Source of the DNA: Spirochaetales bacterium Spiro_02
GTDB lineage: Bacteria > Spirochaetota > Spirochaetia > Sphaerochaetales > Sphaerochaetaceae
Direction of reading: 5' to 3'
DNA: 64,000 nucleotides
NCBI GenBank assembly: GCA_001604275.1
Contig: LVBD01000051.1
Coordinates: 1 to 64,000 of the forward strand
Shown here: one piece after another, positions 8,269-15,879 of the stretch
Layout of the letters: each line of letters starts with the position of its first letter
Numbering within the stretch: position 1 is the stretch's first letter
The notes under the pieces: generated by a model
The model's input: only the letters and a program-made list of their open reading frames with translations
Told to the model about the DNA's origin: nothing
The model's database searches: none
Made by a program: the position numbers and the translations under genes

Positions 8269-8361
8269 CATTTCCATACGGAAATGGTATCTATTGATAC
8301 AGGATCCCCTTGCGGGGAGGAAAGAACCGTCTGGCCGATCGACGATCAAGGGAGCCGGCGG
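8269..8361 (+). promoter_or_regulatory. Hairpin-rich leader of the UPF0316 gene (candidate structured RNA)
   Basis: Three adjacent perfect hairpins: CATTTCC/GGAAATG (8269-8286), GTATC/GATAC (8287-8300) and TCCCC/GGGGA (8305-8318). A fourth helix of CCG-CTGGC with GCCGG-CGG (8327-8361) encloses GATC/GATC. It ends about 60 bases before the start codon. Confidence 0.4.
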
Positions 8362-8424
8362 AAGGGCTTTCAGTATATGCTGTCCAAGTATGTACCGGAA
8401 GCCTTTTCATTTTTTGGAGGAATG

Positions 8425-8982
8425 ATGGATAGAATCGCTGAATTCCTGACTGGAAAGACGATCTACGTCTATCTGTTCGTTTTCTTCGGAAAACTGCTGG
8501 AAGTCGCCTTGGCATCGCTGCGTTCCCAGCTGATCCATAAAGGGGAGCGGTTGCTCGGCGGCATCGTCGCTGTCTTTGAATATACTTTCTGGCTCACGAT
8601 CACTGCGACGGTCATCACAGGATTCGCTGACGACCTGATCAAGATGCTCGTCTTGATCGCGGCGTTCGCTACCGGCAATGTCCTTGGTTCTTTCCTAGAA
8701 GAAAAGCTTGCGCTTGGATATGTGTCGATCAGCATCGTGTTCATGGAGAAGCAGAATGCATTGCAGGCTGCCGATCTGCTGAGAAGTCAGGGACACGCTC
8801 TGACCATTATTCCATCGCAAGGCATCAACGGCGCGGAACGAACCGTACTGCAACTGACTGTAAAACGCAAATATTCGACGTCGATCAAGTCCTTGATCCG
8901 CACCCATTTTCCGCAAGCCGTCCTTTCTGTCTCCGCTACCCAGCAGATTTTCGGCGGAACATTCGCCAAAGCGTTCAAGTGA
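8425..8982 (+). CDS. UPF0316 / DUF2179 family membrane protein
   Basis: Membrane protein of 185 aa. An N-terminal three-helix domain (DUF5698 type) contains YLFVFFGKLLEVALASLRSQLIHKGER and a Gly-rich EEKLALGY. It is followed by a small soluble DUF2179 domain (about residues 110-185) with a beta-alpha-beta pattern. The start is ATG 8425 (or 8422) after GGAGG at 8416-8420; the open frame extends further upstream but through the hairpin region. Function of the family is unknown. It ends 12 bases from the convergent ATPase gene. Confidence 0.82.
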   Translation: MDRIAEFLTGKTIYVYLFVFFGKLLEVALASLRSQLIHKGERLLGGIVAVFEYTFWLTITATVITGFADDLIKMLVLIAAFATGNVLGSFLEEKLALGYVSISIVFMEKQNALQAADLLRSQGHALTIIPSQGINGAERTVLQLTVKRKYSTSIKSLIRTHFPQAVLSVSATQQIFGGTFAKAFK

Positions 8983-8994
8983 CGGATGCCAGGT

Positions 8995-9735
8995 TTACAG
9001 TATATGGTCGAGAAAGAGCTTCGTCCGATCGTTCCGAGGGTGTTCGAAAATCTGTTCAGGAGTGCCGTATTCGATGATTTCTCCGCCGTCCATGAAAACT
9101 ACTTTCGTTGCGGCGGCTTTTGCGAATCCCATTTCATGGGTCACCAGCAACATCGTCATACCGCTCTTGGCAAGATCAAGCATGACATCGAGCACTTCCT
9201 TGATCATTTCGGGATCGAGAGCGCTTGTCGGTTCGTCGAAGAGCATGATTTTCGGCTGCATCGCCAGCGCGCGTGCGATCGCGACACGCTGCTGCTGTCC
9301 GCCTGACAGCTGACTGGGAAACGACTGGGCCTTCTCTTCCAATCCGACACGCTTGAGCAGATCCATCGCTAGCTGCTCCGCCTGCTTCCTGTCGATCTTC
9401 TTGACCTTCATCGGCGCGAGAATGATGTTCTCCATTACCGACAGATGTGGAAAGAGGTTGAAGCTCTGGAATACCATGCCGACTTCCTCGCGGATTTTGC
9501 GGATGTCGACGTTCGGTGCGGTAACCTCGTCATCATCGACGAAAATCTTTCCGGATGTCGGAATCTCTAGTTTGTTGACGGAACGGAGCAGCGTGCTTTT
9601 CCCGCTGCCGGATGGACCGATGATCACGACTACTTCTCCATCGTTCACTTCCAATGTCGCGTTCTTGATCGCATGGACGGTCGATTTGCTGGTATCGAAA
9701 TCCTTGCTGAGGTTTTCAATCTTGATTCTAGCCAT
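8995..9735 (-). CDS. Polar amino-acid ABC transporter ATP-binding protein (probable arginine/basic amino acid)
   Basis: GlnQ/ArtP-type ATPase of 246 aa: Walker [10 protein letters not shown] near 39-47, Q-loop FQSFN, signature LSGGQQQR, Walker [15 protein letters not shown] and H-loop THEMGFA. It overlaps the permease gene by eight bases and shares its promoter. The operators around the permease and the linked binding proteins match ArgR sites, so arginine or another basic amino acid is the inferred substrate. Confidence 0.92.
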   Translation of the reverse strand: MARIKIENLSKDFDTSKSTVHAIKNATLEVNDGEVVVIIGPSGSGKSTLLRSVNKLEIPTSGKIFVDDDEVTAPNVDIRKIREEVGMVFQSFNLFPHLSVMENIILAPMKVKKIDRKQAEQLAMDLLKRVGLEEKAQSFPSQLSGGQQQRVAIARALAMQPKIMLFDEPTSALDPEMIKEVLDVMLDLAKSGMTMLLVTHEMGFAKAAATKVVFMDGGEIIEYGTPEQIFEHPRNDRTKLFLDHIL

Positions 9736-10606
9736 TCTCGTGCAGCCTTTCCTCGAGCATCCCCACGAGGCGGGACAGTAGCAAGGTGATGACCAAGTAG
9801 ATCAGTGCGACGATCAGCATGGTCTCCAGCGAAAGGAATGTCCGGGATATGTATTCCCTTCCTTTTCTCAGGATATCGCTGAGGGCGAGCGTGGAGACCA
9901 GCGACGAATCCTTCAGCATGGAAATGAATTCATTTCCGACGGCCGGAAGGATCACCTTGACGGTCTGTGGCAGGATGACATGTCTGAAAGCCTGTCCCCG
10001 ACTGAGCCCAAGAGCGATGGCCGCCTCCATCTGTCCTTTCGGTACCGCCTGAATGCCGGCTCTGACGATCTCGCCCATATATGCGCCAAAACAGATCGAC
10101 AAAGCGATGATCGCGGCGACCATGCCTTCGATATGGAAGAAGCGACCCATGGCATAGTAGATGAAGATCAACTGGACCAGCAACGGGATGCCTCGGATCA
10201 ACTCGACGTAGACACCGCTGATCATGTTGATGAAACGGCTCTTGCTGACCGACCCGAGTCCGCAGAACAGCCCGATGACGATCGCTCCCATGATCGCGAA
10301 AATCGTCACTTCGAAAGTGACCGGAGCGCCTTTGATGGTCACGAGGAAGATGTCGCGGTAGGGGGAAGGCTTGAAGACGACCAACCCGGCGAGCAGGGCG
10401 AGCGCGGCGAAGAATGTAATTCTCCATGCATTGAGTACATGGTTGTCGTCCTTGCGGGGGATCAGCACGCCGTCGGTCATCTGTATGGTAGTGCCCCGCT
10501 TTTTCTGAGTCGCATGAGGATCCACGGAGACTGTCTTCTGTCGGACAACCTGTGTCTTGATCTCCGTAGCGATCGCGTTTTCCGTATCTGTCGTAGAATG
10601 TTCCAT
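9728..10606 (-). CDS. Polar amino-acid ABC transporter permease with long N-terminal extension
   Basis: Inner-membrane permease of 292 aa. The first 60 residues are a polar, Thr/Lys-rich cytoplasmic extension not usual for the HisM family. Hydrophobic helices follow, with the ATPase-contact EAA loop ([21 protein letters not shown]) near residue 190. The start at 10606 is fixed by AGGAGGTGAC directly upstream. Only one permease gene is present, so it probably forms a homodimer. Three binding-protein genes follow upstream at 11130-13746. Confidence 0.9.
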   Translation of the reverse strand: MEHSTTDTENAIATEIKTQVVRQKTVSVDPHATQKKRGTTIQMTDGVLIPRKDDNHVLNAWRITFFAALALLAGLVVFKPSPYRDIFLVTIKGAPVTFEVTIFAIMGAIVIGLFCGLGSVSKSRFINMISGVYVELIRGIPLLVQLIFIYYAMGRFFHIEGMVAAIIALSICFGAYMGEIVRAGIQAVPKGQMEAAIALGLSRGQAFRHVILPQTVKVILPAVGNEFISMLKDSSLVSTLALSDILRKGREYISRTFLSLETMLIVALIYLVITLLLSRLVGMLEERLHENG

Positions 10607-10732
10607 GTCACCTCCTGACTCAACGTCCATCGAACGTATCGAAAACCGGGAATACCCCGATATCGGCGGCGACGCACGTAGGAGATTGTATTCTGATTTC
10701 TATTCCGGTCGTATGATCTTGGCTGCTTCTTC

Positions 10733-10746
10733 TGTATAGAAATTCA
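10733..10746. promoter_or_regulatory. ArgR-type operator (ARG box) of the permease/ATPase transcript
   Basis: TGTATAGAAATTCA matches TGNAT-N4-ATNCA at all ten fixed positions. It lies about 12-25 bases downstream of the predicted start of the permease transcript, a repressing position. Confidence 0.65.
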
Positions 10747-10763
10747 TTTTTTCCGTCTGTGAG

Positions 10764-10793
10764 ATTATATGGATATTGCCATATGCAAGTCAA
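10764..10793 (-). promoter_or_regulatory. Sigma70 promoter of permease-ATPase operon
   Basis: Minus strand TTGACT (10793-10788), an 18-bp spacer and a perfect TATAAT (10769-10764). Confidence 0.7.
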
Positions 10794-10997
10794 CATATCT
10801 GTATGCATTATATCGGATAATTTTGAAACGAAATCGGGTGCGATGCGTCCGGTTTCAATCGAAAAAAAATACACTTTGACTGTATTTTTTTGCATAAGAA
10901 CCAATTGTGGCCGTATTGCCCGCCGTGTTGCGGAGAAACATATCATGGTCGGCCACTGCCTCACCTGCCGGTCGACCGACCAGATATCCATCACTAC

Positions 10998-11041
10998 AAA
11001 AAAAGCCCGTACAAGATAGTCTTCCTACCTTGGATACGGGC
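10998..11041 (-). terminator. Intrinsic terminator of the 11130-11894 binding-protein gene
   Basis: Minus-strand stem GCCCGTA/TACGGGC with an inner eight-pair helix CAAGGTAG/CTATCTTG, followed by seven U (A-run 10998-11004 on the plus strand). Confidence 0.85.
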
Positions 11042-11129
11042 GTCTTTGCTCGTCTCGAAATCGCTTTTACGATCTCTTCGTTTACCGTCCCCGACGGCTG
11101 TCCTGTCTCCGATCGACCGTCGTTCGGCT

Positions 11130-11894
11130 CTAGATCAGATTCCACTTCGCCTTCAGCTCGTCCATTTTTCCGTTCGCCTGAAGTTTCGCGATGCAGTCGT
11201 TGATGATGGTCAGCAGTTCCGTGTTGCCTTTCTTGACGCACATGGCGATTTCTTCTATGTCGGAACTGGCGGTTCCGGTCACTTCCAGCTTTCCTTTGTA
11301 ATTCTCGTTGCTCAGGACGAAATCGCTGGCGATCAAGGAATCGCAGACGACCGCGTCAAGAGTTCCGTTGATCAGATCCTCGACGGCAAGCGGTATTTCG
11401 TCATACGCCTTGACTTGGATCGCCAAATCGGTCCGTGCCTCCAGCGCGAAATTGCCGGTCGTACCGATCTGCACGCCGACGCGCTTGCCCGCCAAGTCTT
11501 CGATGGACGCCTGGTCGGTTTCGCCGGACATGGAGAGGATGCTTTGTGTCACAAGCAGGATCGGGGTGCTGAAGTCCATCGTCGCCTTGCGTTCCTCAGT
11601 AACGGAGACGCCGCTGGCGACCGCATCGTACATTCCGTTCATCAGTCCGGCGAAAATTCCGTCCCAAGCAACGTTCCTGCTGGTCATCGGAATTCCTGTC
11701 ATTGCGGAGAACTCCTTGATCAGGTCGATTTCGAATCCGACGATCTCCCCATGTTCGTCGACGAATTCCAATGGCGGCCACGTACAATCGCTCGCGAATA
11801 CATAGCTTTTCGCAGCGCTTTCTTTCTGTCCGTTGGAGAAGGCGGGAATCATGCAGGTGAGGCAGATTAGAACCACAGCAATACTTTTTTTCAT
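11130..11894 (-). CDS. Basic amino-acid-type ABC substrate-binding protein 1
   Basis: Exported binding protein of 254 aa, SBP family 3. The signal peptide (MKKSIAVVLICLTCMIPAFS) is followed by a short polar linker NGQKESAAK. The mature start CTWPPLEFVDEHGEIVGFEIDL and SVTEERKATMDFSTPIL are shared with the two tandem paralogues. AGGAGGGTGAT precedes the ATG at 11894; a longer frame to 11975 runs through the operator and is not supported. Two perfect ArgR-type boxes flank its promoter, and a strong terminator follows, so it is its own transcription unit. Ligand inferred to be arginine or lysine. Confidence 0.88.
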   Translation of the reverse strand: MKKSIAVVLICLTCMIPAFSNGQKESAAKSYVFASDCTWPPLEFVDEHGEIVGFEIDLIKEFSAMTGIPMTSRNVAWDGIFAGLMNGMYDAVASGVSVTEERKATMDFSTPILLVTQSILSMSGETDQASIEDLAGKRVGVQIGTTGNFALEARTDLAIQVKAYDEIPLAVEDLINGTLDAVVCDSLIASDFVLSNENYKGKLEVTGTASSDIEEIAMCVKKGNTELLTIINDCIAKLQANGKMDELKAKWNLI

Positions 11895-11924
11895 TGTATC
11901 ACCCTCCTGAAAGAACTTTTGGCA

Positions 11925-11953
11925 ATCATGAATTTTTATGCATGATTGGTCAA
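11925..11953 (-). promoter_or_regulatory. Promoter of binding-protein gene 1
   Basis: Minus strand TTGACC (11953-11948), a 17-bp spacer and CATGAT (11930-11925). One ArgR box lies in the spacer and -10 region. Confidence 0.5.
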
Positions 11954-11974
11954 TACATTTTGAATGATTATACA
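11929..11974. promoter_or_regulatory. Two perfect ArgR-type operators, binding-protein gene 1
   Basis: TGAATTTTTATGCA (11929-11942) and TGAATGATTATACA (11961-11974), both matching TGNAT-N4-ATNCA at all ten fixed positions. They are 32 bp apart, about three helical turns. Confidence 0.75.
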
Positions 11975-12044
11975 ATAAGTTGTATATTATTTTCTTGTTT
12001 TGTTATTATCGTAACAAATAGTCGCCGAAAGACTGTCAGGATGC

Positions 12045-12812
12045 CTAGAGAAGGTTCCATTTCGCTTTGAGTTCGGCCATCTTTCCATTCTGCTTGAGCG
12101 TGGCGATGCAGTCGTCGAGCAGATCGACGAGAGCAAGATTTCCTTTCTTGACTGCGATCGCGATCGGTTCTGTGATTTCTGATGCCACGCCGGATACCAT
12201 GAGCCTTCCTGCATAGTTCGGATTGCTCAGTACATAGTCGCTGGCGATCAATGAATCGCACACGATTGCATCGAGATTCCCGTTCATCAAATCTTCGATA
12301 CCGAAACCGACTTCGTCGTATGCCTTGATCGTAAGATCGAGCGAAGGCTGATCTTTCAGTGCGTCCTCGAGAGCTATGTGCCCCGTTGTACCGAGCTGAA
12401 CGCCGACTTTCTTTCCTGCAAGCCCCTGTAGGTCGTTCATTCCGGAGGTCCCCTGGTGAACGATGATCGATTGCGTTACATACAGGATCGGGGTGGTGAA
12501 CTCCATCGCGCCCTTGCGTTCTTCGGTGACCGACACTCCGCTGGCGATCGCATCGTATGCTCCGTTCGCCAAGCCTGCGAAGATGCCGTCCCATGCGACA
12601 TTCCTCACGGTCATGGTGTATCCGGTCATGGTCGCGAATTCATGGATCAGGTCGATTTCAAAGCCGACAATATCGCCGTTCTCATCGACGAATTCCAATG
12701 GAGGCCATGCACAGTTCGCGGCGAATACATAGGAATTCTCTTCTTTATTTCCATTGGAAAAAAGCGGGAGCAAGCACAGTAGCAACAGTGTTAGTGAAAT
12801 CAGTTTTTTCAT
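12045..12812 (-). CDS. Basic amino-acid-type ABC substrate-binding protein 2
   Basis: Exported binding protein of 255 aa, close paralogue of its neighbours. Signal peptide MKKLISLTLLLLCLLPLFS, linker NGNKEENS, then CAWPPLEFVDENGDIVGFEIDL and SVTEERKGAMEFTTPILYV. The start at 12812 has AAGGA upstream. Its promoter carries two perfect ArgR-type boxes in the same geometry as gene 1, indicating duplication of gene plus promoter. Only a weak hairpin follows it. Confidence 0.88.
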   Translation of the reverse strand: MKKLISLTLLLLCLLPLFSNGNKEENSYVFAANCAWPPLEFVDENGDIVGFEIDLIHEFATMTGYTMTVRNVAWDGIFAGLANGAYDAIASGVSVTEERKGAMEFTTPILYVTQSIIVHQGTSGMNDLQGLAGKKVGVQLGTTGHIALEDALKDQPSLDLTIKAYDEVGFGIEDLMNGNLDAIVCDSLIASDYVLSNPNYAGRLMVSGVASEITEPIAIAVKKGNLALVDLLDDCIATLKQNGKMAELKAKWNLL

Positions 12813-12835
12813 TGTGGTTCCTTTGTGTAAGGCAG

Positions 12836-12865
12836 ATGATTGCATAAGTATGCATTATTTGTCAA
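12836..12865 (-). promoter_or_regulatory. Promoter of binding-protein gene 2
   Basis: Minus strand consensus TTGACA (12865-12860), an 18-bp spacer and AATCAT (12841-12836). One ArgR box fills the spacer. Confidence 0.55.
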
Positions 12866-12887
12866 GATTTTTATGAATAATTATACA
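12841..12887. promoter_or_regulatory. Two perfect ArgR-type operators, binding-protein gene 2
   Basis: TGCATAAGTATGCA (12841-12854) and TGAATAATTATACA (12874-12887), 33 bp apart. Both match TGNAT-N4-ATNCA at all ten fixed positions, one between -35 and -10 and one upstream of -35. Confidence 0.78.
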
Positions 12888-12932
12888 TAAATTACATTTA
12901 TTACACTGATTGGTGCATGTTCATGCGTATGT

Positions 12933-12969
12933 AAAAAACCGTCTCTGAATCGCAGTGATCCAAAGACGG
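12933..12969 (-). terminator. Intrinsic terminator of binding-protein gene 3
   Basis: Minus-strand stem of 13 pairs (two G-U) starting CCGTCTTTGGATC and closing GATTCAGAGACGG, followed by six U. Confidence 0.88.
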
Positions 12970-12996
12970 CTGAGTAAACAGGGCTGTGGCTTCAGT

Positions 12997-13746
12997 CTAC
13001 AGGATATTCCATTTCGCTTTCAGTGCGGCGAGCGAACCATCCGCTTCCATCTTGGCGAGCCCTTCGTTGATCAGGTTCAGGAGCTTCGTATCGCCTTTCT
13101 TGACCGCGATCGCTATATCCTCCTGCGTGAACGGTTCTCCGACGACGGTGATCTTTCCTTTGTAGTTATCGTTCGCCAAAACGAAGTCGCTGGCGATCAA
13201 GGAATCGCAAACGGCGGCGTCGAGGTTTCCGTTCATCATGTCCTCGATGGCGAGCCCGATATCGTCATATGCGCGCTTGACGACATTGTAGTCATCCAGA
13301 GCGAAGTCGCCGGTCGTCCCGATCTGGACACCGATCTTCCGTCCGTCGAGATCCTGGATTCCTTTGAATTTCTCGGCATCGCCCGTTCTGACGATGACCA
13401 CTTGTCCTGCGCTGAGGATAGGGGTCGAGAAGTCCATGGTGAGCTTGCGTTCGTCGGTGACCGTGACGCCTGAGGCGACTCCGTCGTATGCGCCGTTGGC
13501 AAGACCGGCGAAGATCGTATCCCATGGAATGTTCTTCACCGTCATCTTCACTCCGATTTTTTCACCGATCATCGGCATCAATTCGACTTCGAATCCGGTG
13601 AGGACGCCGTTGTCGACGAATTCAAGCGGCGGCCAGGTCGCATCGGCGGCGAATACAAATCCGTCGGTCTTTTCTTTCTCTCCGCCGGCGAATACCGGAG
13701 CAAGGCAGGCGAGCAGAACGCACAGGACAATACATGCTTTCTTCAT
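12997..13746 (-). CDS. Basic amino-acid-type ABC substrate-binding protein 3
   Basis: Exported binding protein of 249 aa. Signal peptide MKKACIVLCVLLACLAPVFA, then GGEKEKTDG and ADATWPPLEFVDNGVLTGFEVEL, and TVTDERKLTMDFSTPIL. It is the most divergent of the three tandem paralogues. AAGGAAG lies upstream of the ATG. No ArgR-type box is found in its promoter; instead a near-palindrome TTGATTGATCAGTCAA (13777-13792) covers the likely start site, so its control may differ. It has its own terminator. Confidence 0.88.
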   Translation of the reverse strand: MKKACIVLCVLLACLAPVFAGGEKEKTDGFVFAADATWPPLEFVDNGVLTGFEVELMPMIGEKIGVKMTVKNIPWDTIFAGLANGAYDGVASGVTVTDERKLTMDFSTPILSAGQVVIVRTGDAEKFKGIQDLDGRKIGVQIGTTGDFALDDYNVVKRAYDDIGLAIEDMMNGNLDAAVCDSLIASDFVLANDNYKGKITVVGEPFTQEDIAIAVKKGDTKLLNLINEGLAKMEADGSLAALKAKWNIL

Positions 13747-13776
13747 GTGGGCACTTCCTTATGGAAAATGATTTGA

Positions 13777-13820
13777 TTGATTGATCAGTCAATAGTGAGA
13801 TTTCAGGAGCAAAATGTCAA
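13777..13820 (-). promoter_or_regulatory. Promoter and near-palindromic operator of binding-protein gene 3
   Basis: Minus strand TTGACA (13820-13815), a 17-bp spacer and CACTAT (13797-13792). TTGATTGATCAGTCAA (13777-13792) overlaps the predicted start. The -35 lies just past the stop of the PAP2-family gene. Confidence 0.45.
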
Positions 13821-13823
13821 TCG

Positions 13824-14291
13824 TCAGGCTCCGACGATGATGTTCGTCACCACGATTCCGGTAATCAGGCCGACGACGATGCCTCCGACGACTTGTGAGA
13901 AGCTGTGACCGAGCATCGTCTTGAGGTTCTCCGGAGTGAACTGCCCCTCCCGATGGATATCGGAAAGGATTCTGCTCCATTCGTTGATGACTTCCGCCTG
14001 TTTGCCTGCTTCCCTTCGGATGCCCATCGCATCGTGGATGACGATCGCGGCGAATACGACGGCGATTGCAAGTTCGGTGGTAGCGAATCCTTGCGTCATC
14101 GAGATGCTCGTGACCAACGCGATGACCGACGCGGTGTGGGACGAGGGCATGCTTCCAGTGGAAAGAACCAGCCTGATCTTAAATTCGCGATCGAACAGCA
14201 GGTGGATGAACGGTTTCAGCGCTTGTGCGATCAAAGCGCTGAAGAAAGCCGAGATCAATGGCGCATTGGATACTAGATTCTCAAAGGTCAT
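13824..14291 (-). CDS. Divergent PAP2 family protein (DUF212/YuiD)
   Basis: Small membrane protein of 155 aa with about four hydrophobic helices. Motifs include STGSMPSSHTASVIALVTS and VIHDAMGIRREAGKQAEVIN, the divergent form of the acid phosphatase/PAP2 motifs, and GHSFSQVVGGIVVGLITGI. Members are presumed membrane phosphatases, unproven. GAGGAAGAG lies about 12 bases before the ATG. Confidence 0.85.
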   Translation of the reverse strand: MTFENLVSNAPLISAFFSALIAQALKPFIHLLFDREFKIRLVLSTGSMPSSHTASVIALVTSISMTQGFATTELAIAVVFAAIVIHDAMGIRREAGKQAEVINEWSRILSDIHREGQFTPENLKTMLGHSFSQVVGGIVVGLITGIVVTNIIVGA

Positions 14292-14474
14292 AGCTATGCA
14301 TTCTCTTCCTCAAACTCGCGATTCAGGGGGGCGGCGACGCCTGTTTGCTGATGGTTCATCCCCTCGATTCCAAACTGTAGTCTGTTTTGGCTTCTTTGCC
14401 AACAACATCATGTGCGATCCTTGCGAGTTATGATTCTTTTTTTCATGATGCGCTTCGATGCGACAACTGATTGC

Positions 14475-14503
14475 TTGCAAGTCGATTCGGAAACTGCTAT
14501 ATC
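14475..14503 (+). promoter_or_regulatory. Possible promoter of the MFS gene
   Basis: TTGCAA (14475-14480), 17-bp spacer, TATATC (14498-14503), about 75 bases before the ATG. Confidence 0.35.
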
Positions 14504-14578
14504 TGAGTCCATCGGGAAGTTTCGTCCGAAGAAGTACCAGATCCTGCCGACGACGATTTCCGTTCGGAGAAAACAGAC

Positions 14579-15784
14579 ATGGAAATGCAGCAGCGGACTG
14601 ACGTCGTTCAGTTCTGGGTCCTGAATATTGCGTCGTTTTTCGGGCAGATGTCCATCGCCATGGTGAACCTTGCGGTCGTCTACCATCTGCGTCTGAAGTT
14701 CGGTCTTTCGGCGCAGATGATCGGTATCGCGGCAAGCGTATACACCTTTACCTATCTTCTGTTCTGCATGGCCGGCGGCGGGCTCTGCGCCCGGATGCGC
14801 CCCCGCCACTGTATCGAGCTGTCGATGGCCGGCATGGGAATCTCCGTGGCTTGGTTCGCCGTAAGCGGGACGATCGCATCGGCTTTCGTCGCGTTGGCGC
14901 TGTACGGCGCGTTCATGTCCATGCTCTGGCCGCAGGTCGAAGGCTGGTTCTCCCGGGGCAAGGAAGGCGCTCAGCTCAACCATGTCTCCAGCGCGTTCAA
15001 CTTCTCATGGTCGTTCGGGGCGGGCCTTTCCCCGTATATCGCCGGCGTTCTCGTGGAACGATCCACCACGCTTCCGTTGTTCTCGGGAATCTGTGTGTTC
15101 GCGGCGGTGTTCCTGCTGATCGCCATCGCCAGCGCCGTGGAGCCGGGAATCCGCGCTGTTCCGAGCGAGCGCGCACATGTCGGTACGGCGCATGTCATCG
15201 ATCAGAGCACTCCGCTGAGGTTCCTGTGCTGGTCGGGCATCGTGTTGGTCTATACCGGACTGAGCGTAGTTCAGACGATCTTCCCCCTGTATGCGCAGGA
15301 TGTCATGGGAATTCCTGAAAGCACGGCGGGGCTCCTGCTGCTGATACGGGGCGTGGCGACATGCTTTACGTTCGTGATCCTCGGCAAGACGAGCCGCTGG
15401 CAGTTCAAGCTTTCGTTCATCATCGTCACCCAGCTTCTGTTCGGGGGAGCCTGTTTCGCAGGATCTTTGCTCCATGGCGGAGACTCGATGGCCGCATTTG
15501 TAGCCTACGGCGTTTTCTTCCTCGCGTTCGGCGTGTTGTTCGCGATCGCTTATACGCTGAGCATGTTCCATGGAGCGTCGGGGTGCGTGAATCGTTCTCG
15601 GAGGATGATGATCCACGAGGTTCTGCTGACGATCGGCACGATCGTGGGGGCGATCTTCGGGGGGGCGATCTATGAGCGCTTCGGTTTCGATCGGATTCTG
15701 TATGTCATCGCCGTGCTCTCCTGCCTGCTGGTGCTCGTCGAGCTTGCCGCATGGCTGTCTGGCGCCAGACGAAGTAGAGTCTGA
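14579..15784 (+). CDS. Major facilitator superfamily transporter
   Basis: Inner-membrane permease of 401 aa with twelve predicted hydrophobic segments in two halves split by a loop near residue 205 (RAHVGTAHVIDQSTP). The loop-2 basic pattern appears as GGGLCARMRPRHCIELS. The start at 14579 has GGAG nine bases upstream. Neighbours give no substrate hint: it lies between a PAP2-family gene and the aconitase operon. Confidence 0.85.
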   Translation: MEMQQRTDVVQFWVLNIASFFGQMSIAMVNLAVVYHLRLKFGLSAQMIGIAASVYTFTYLLFCMAGGGLCARMRPRHCIELSMAGMGISVAWFAVSGTIASAFVALALYGAFMSMLWPQVEGWFSRGKEGAQLNHVSSAFNFSWSFGAGLSPYIAGVLVERSTTLPLFSGICVFAAVFLLIAIASAVEPGIRAVPSERAHVGTAHVIDQSTPLRFLCWSGIVLVYTGLSVVQTIFPLYAQDVMGIPESTAGLLLLIRGVATCFTFVILGKTSRWQFKLSFIIVTQLLFGGACFAGSLLHGGDSMAAFVAYGVFFLAFGVLFAIAYTLSMFHGASGCVNRSRRMMIHEVLLTIGTIVGAIFGGAIYERFGFDRILYVIAVLSCLLVLVELAAWLSGARRSRV

Positions 15785-15808
15785 ATCTCATCGCCCGCAT
15801 GACGGGTT

Positions 15809-15837
15809 TTGCATTTCTTCTGGGTTTCCGCTAGTAT
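15809..15837 (+). promoter_or_regulatory. Promoter of the acn-icd operon
   Basis: TTGCAT (15809-15814), 17-bp spacer, TAGTAT (15832-15837). A short CCCG/CGGG hairpin followed by T4 (15794-15810) just upstream may end the MFS transcript. Confidence 0.45.
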
Positions 15838-15879
15838 TGCAGGTATTGGATATGAATAAACAATGATGGAGTGAAAATC

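Larger units (their letters stand above)
8113..8424. other. Divergent intergenic region with structured leader
   Basis: The left third carries the leftward promoter. The right part (8269-8361) is a run of perfect short hairpins preceding the UPF0316 gene. I recognise no known riboswitch class and no gene. Confidence 0.55.
10607..11129. other. 523-bp regulatory intergenic region
   Basis: No gene. It contains the permease promoter (10764-10793), an ArgR-type box (10733-10746), a 10-bp perfect inverted repeat AAAAAATACA-N7-TGTATTTTTT (10864-10890) and the terminator of the first binding-protein gene (10998-11041). The permease mRNA leader would be about 150 bases. Confidence 0.6.

Noticed and set aside
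8284-8370. Known riboswitch (guanidine, Mn, Li or c-di-GMP type) before the UPF0316 gene
   Set aside because: None of the conserved core sequences I know for these classes is present; kept only as an unclassified structured leader.
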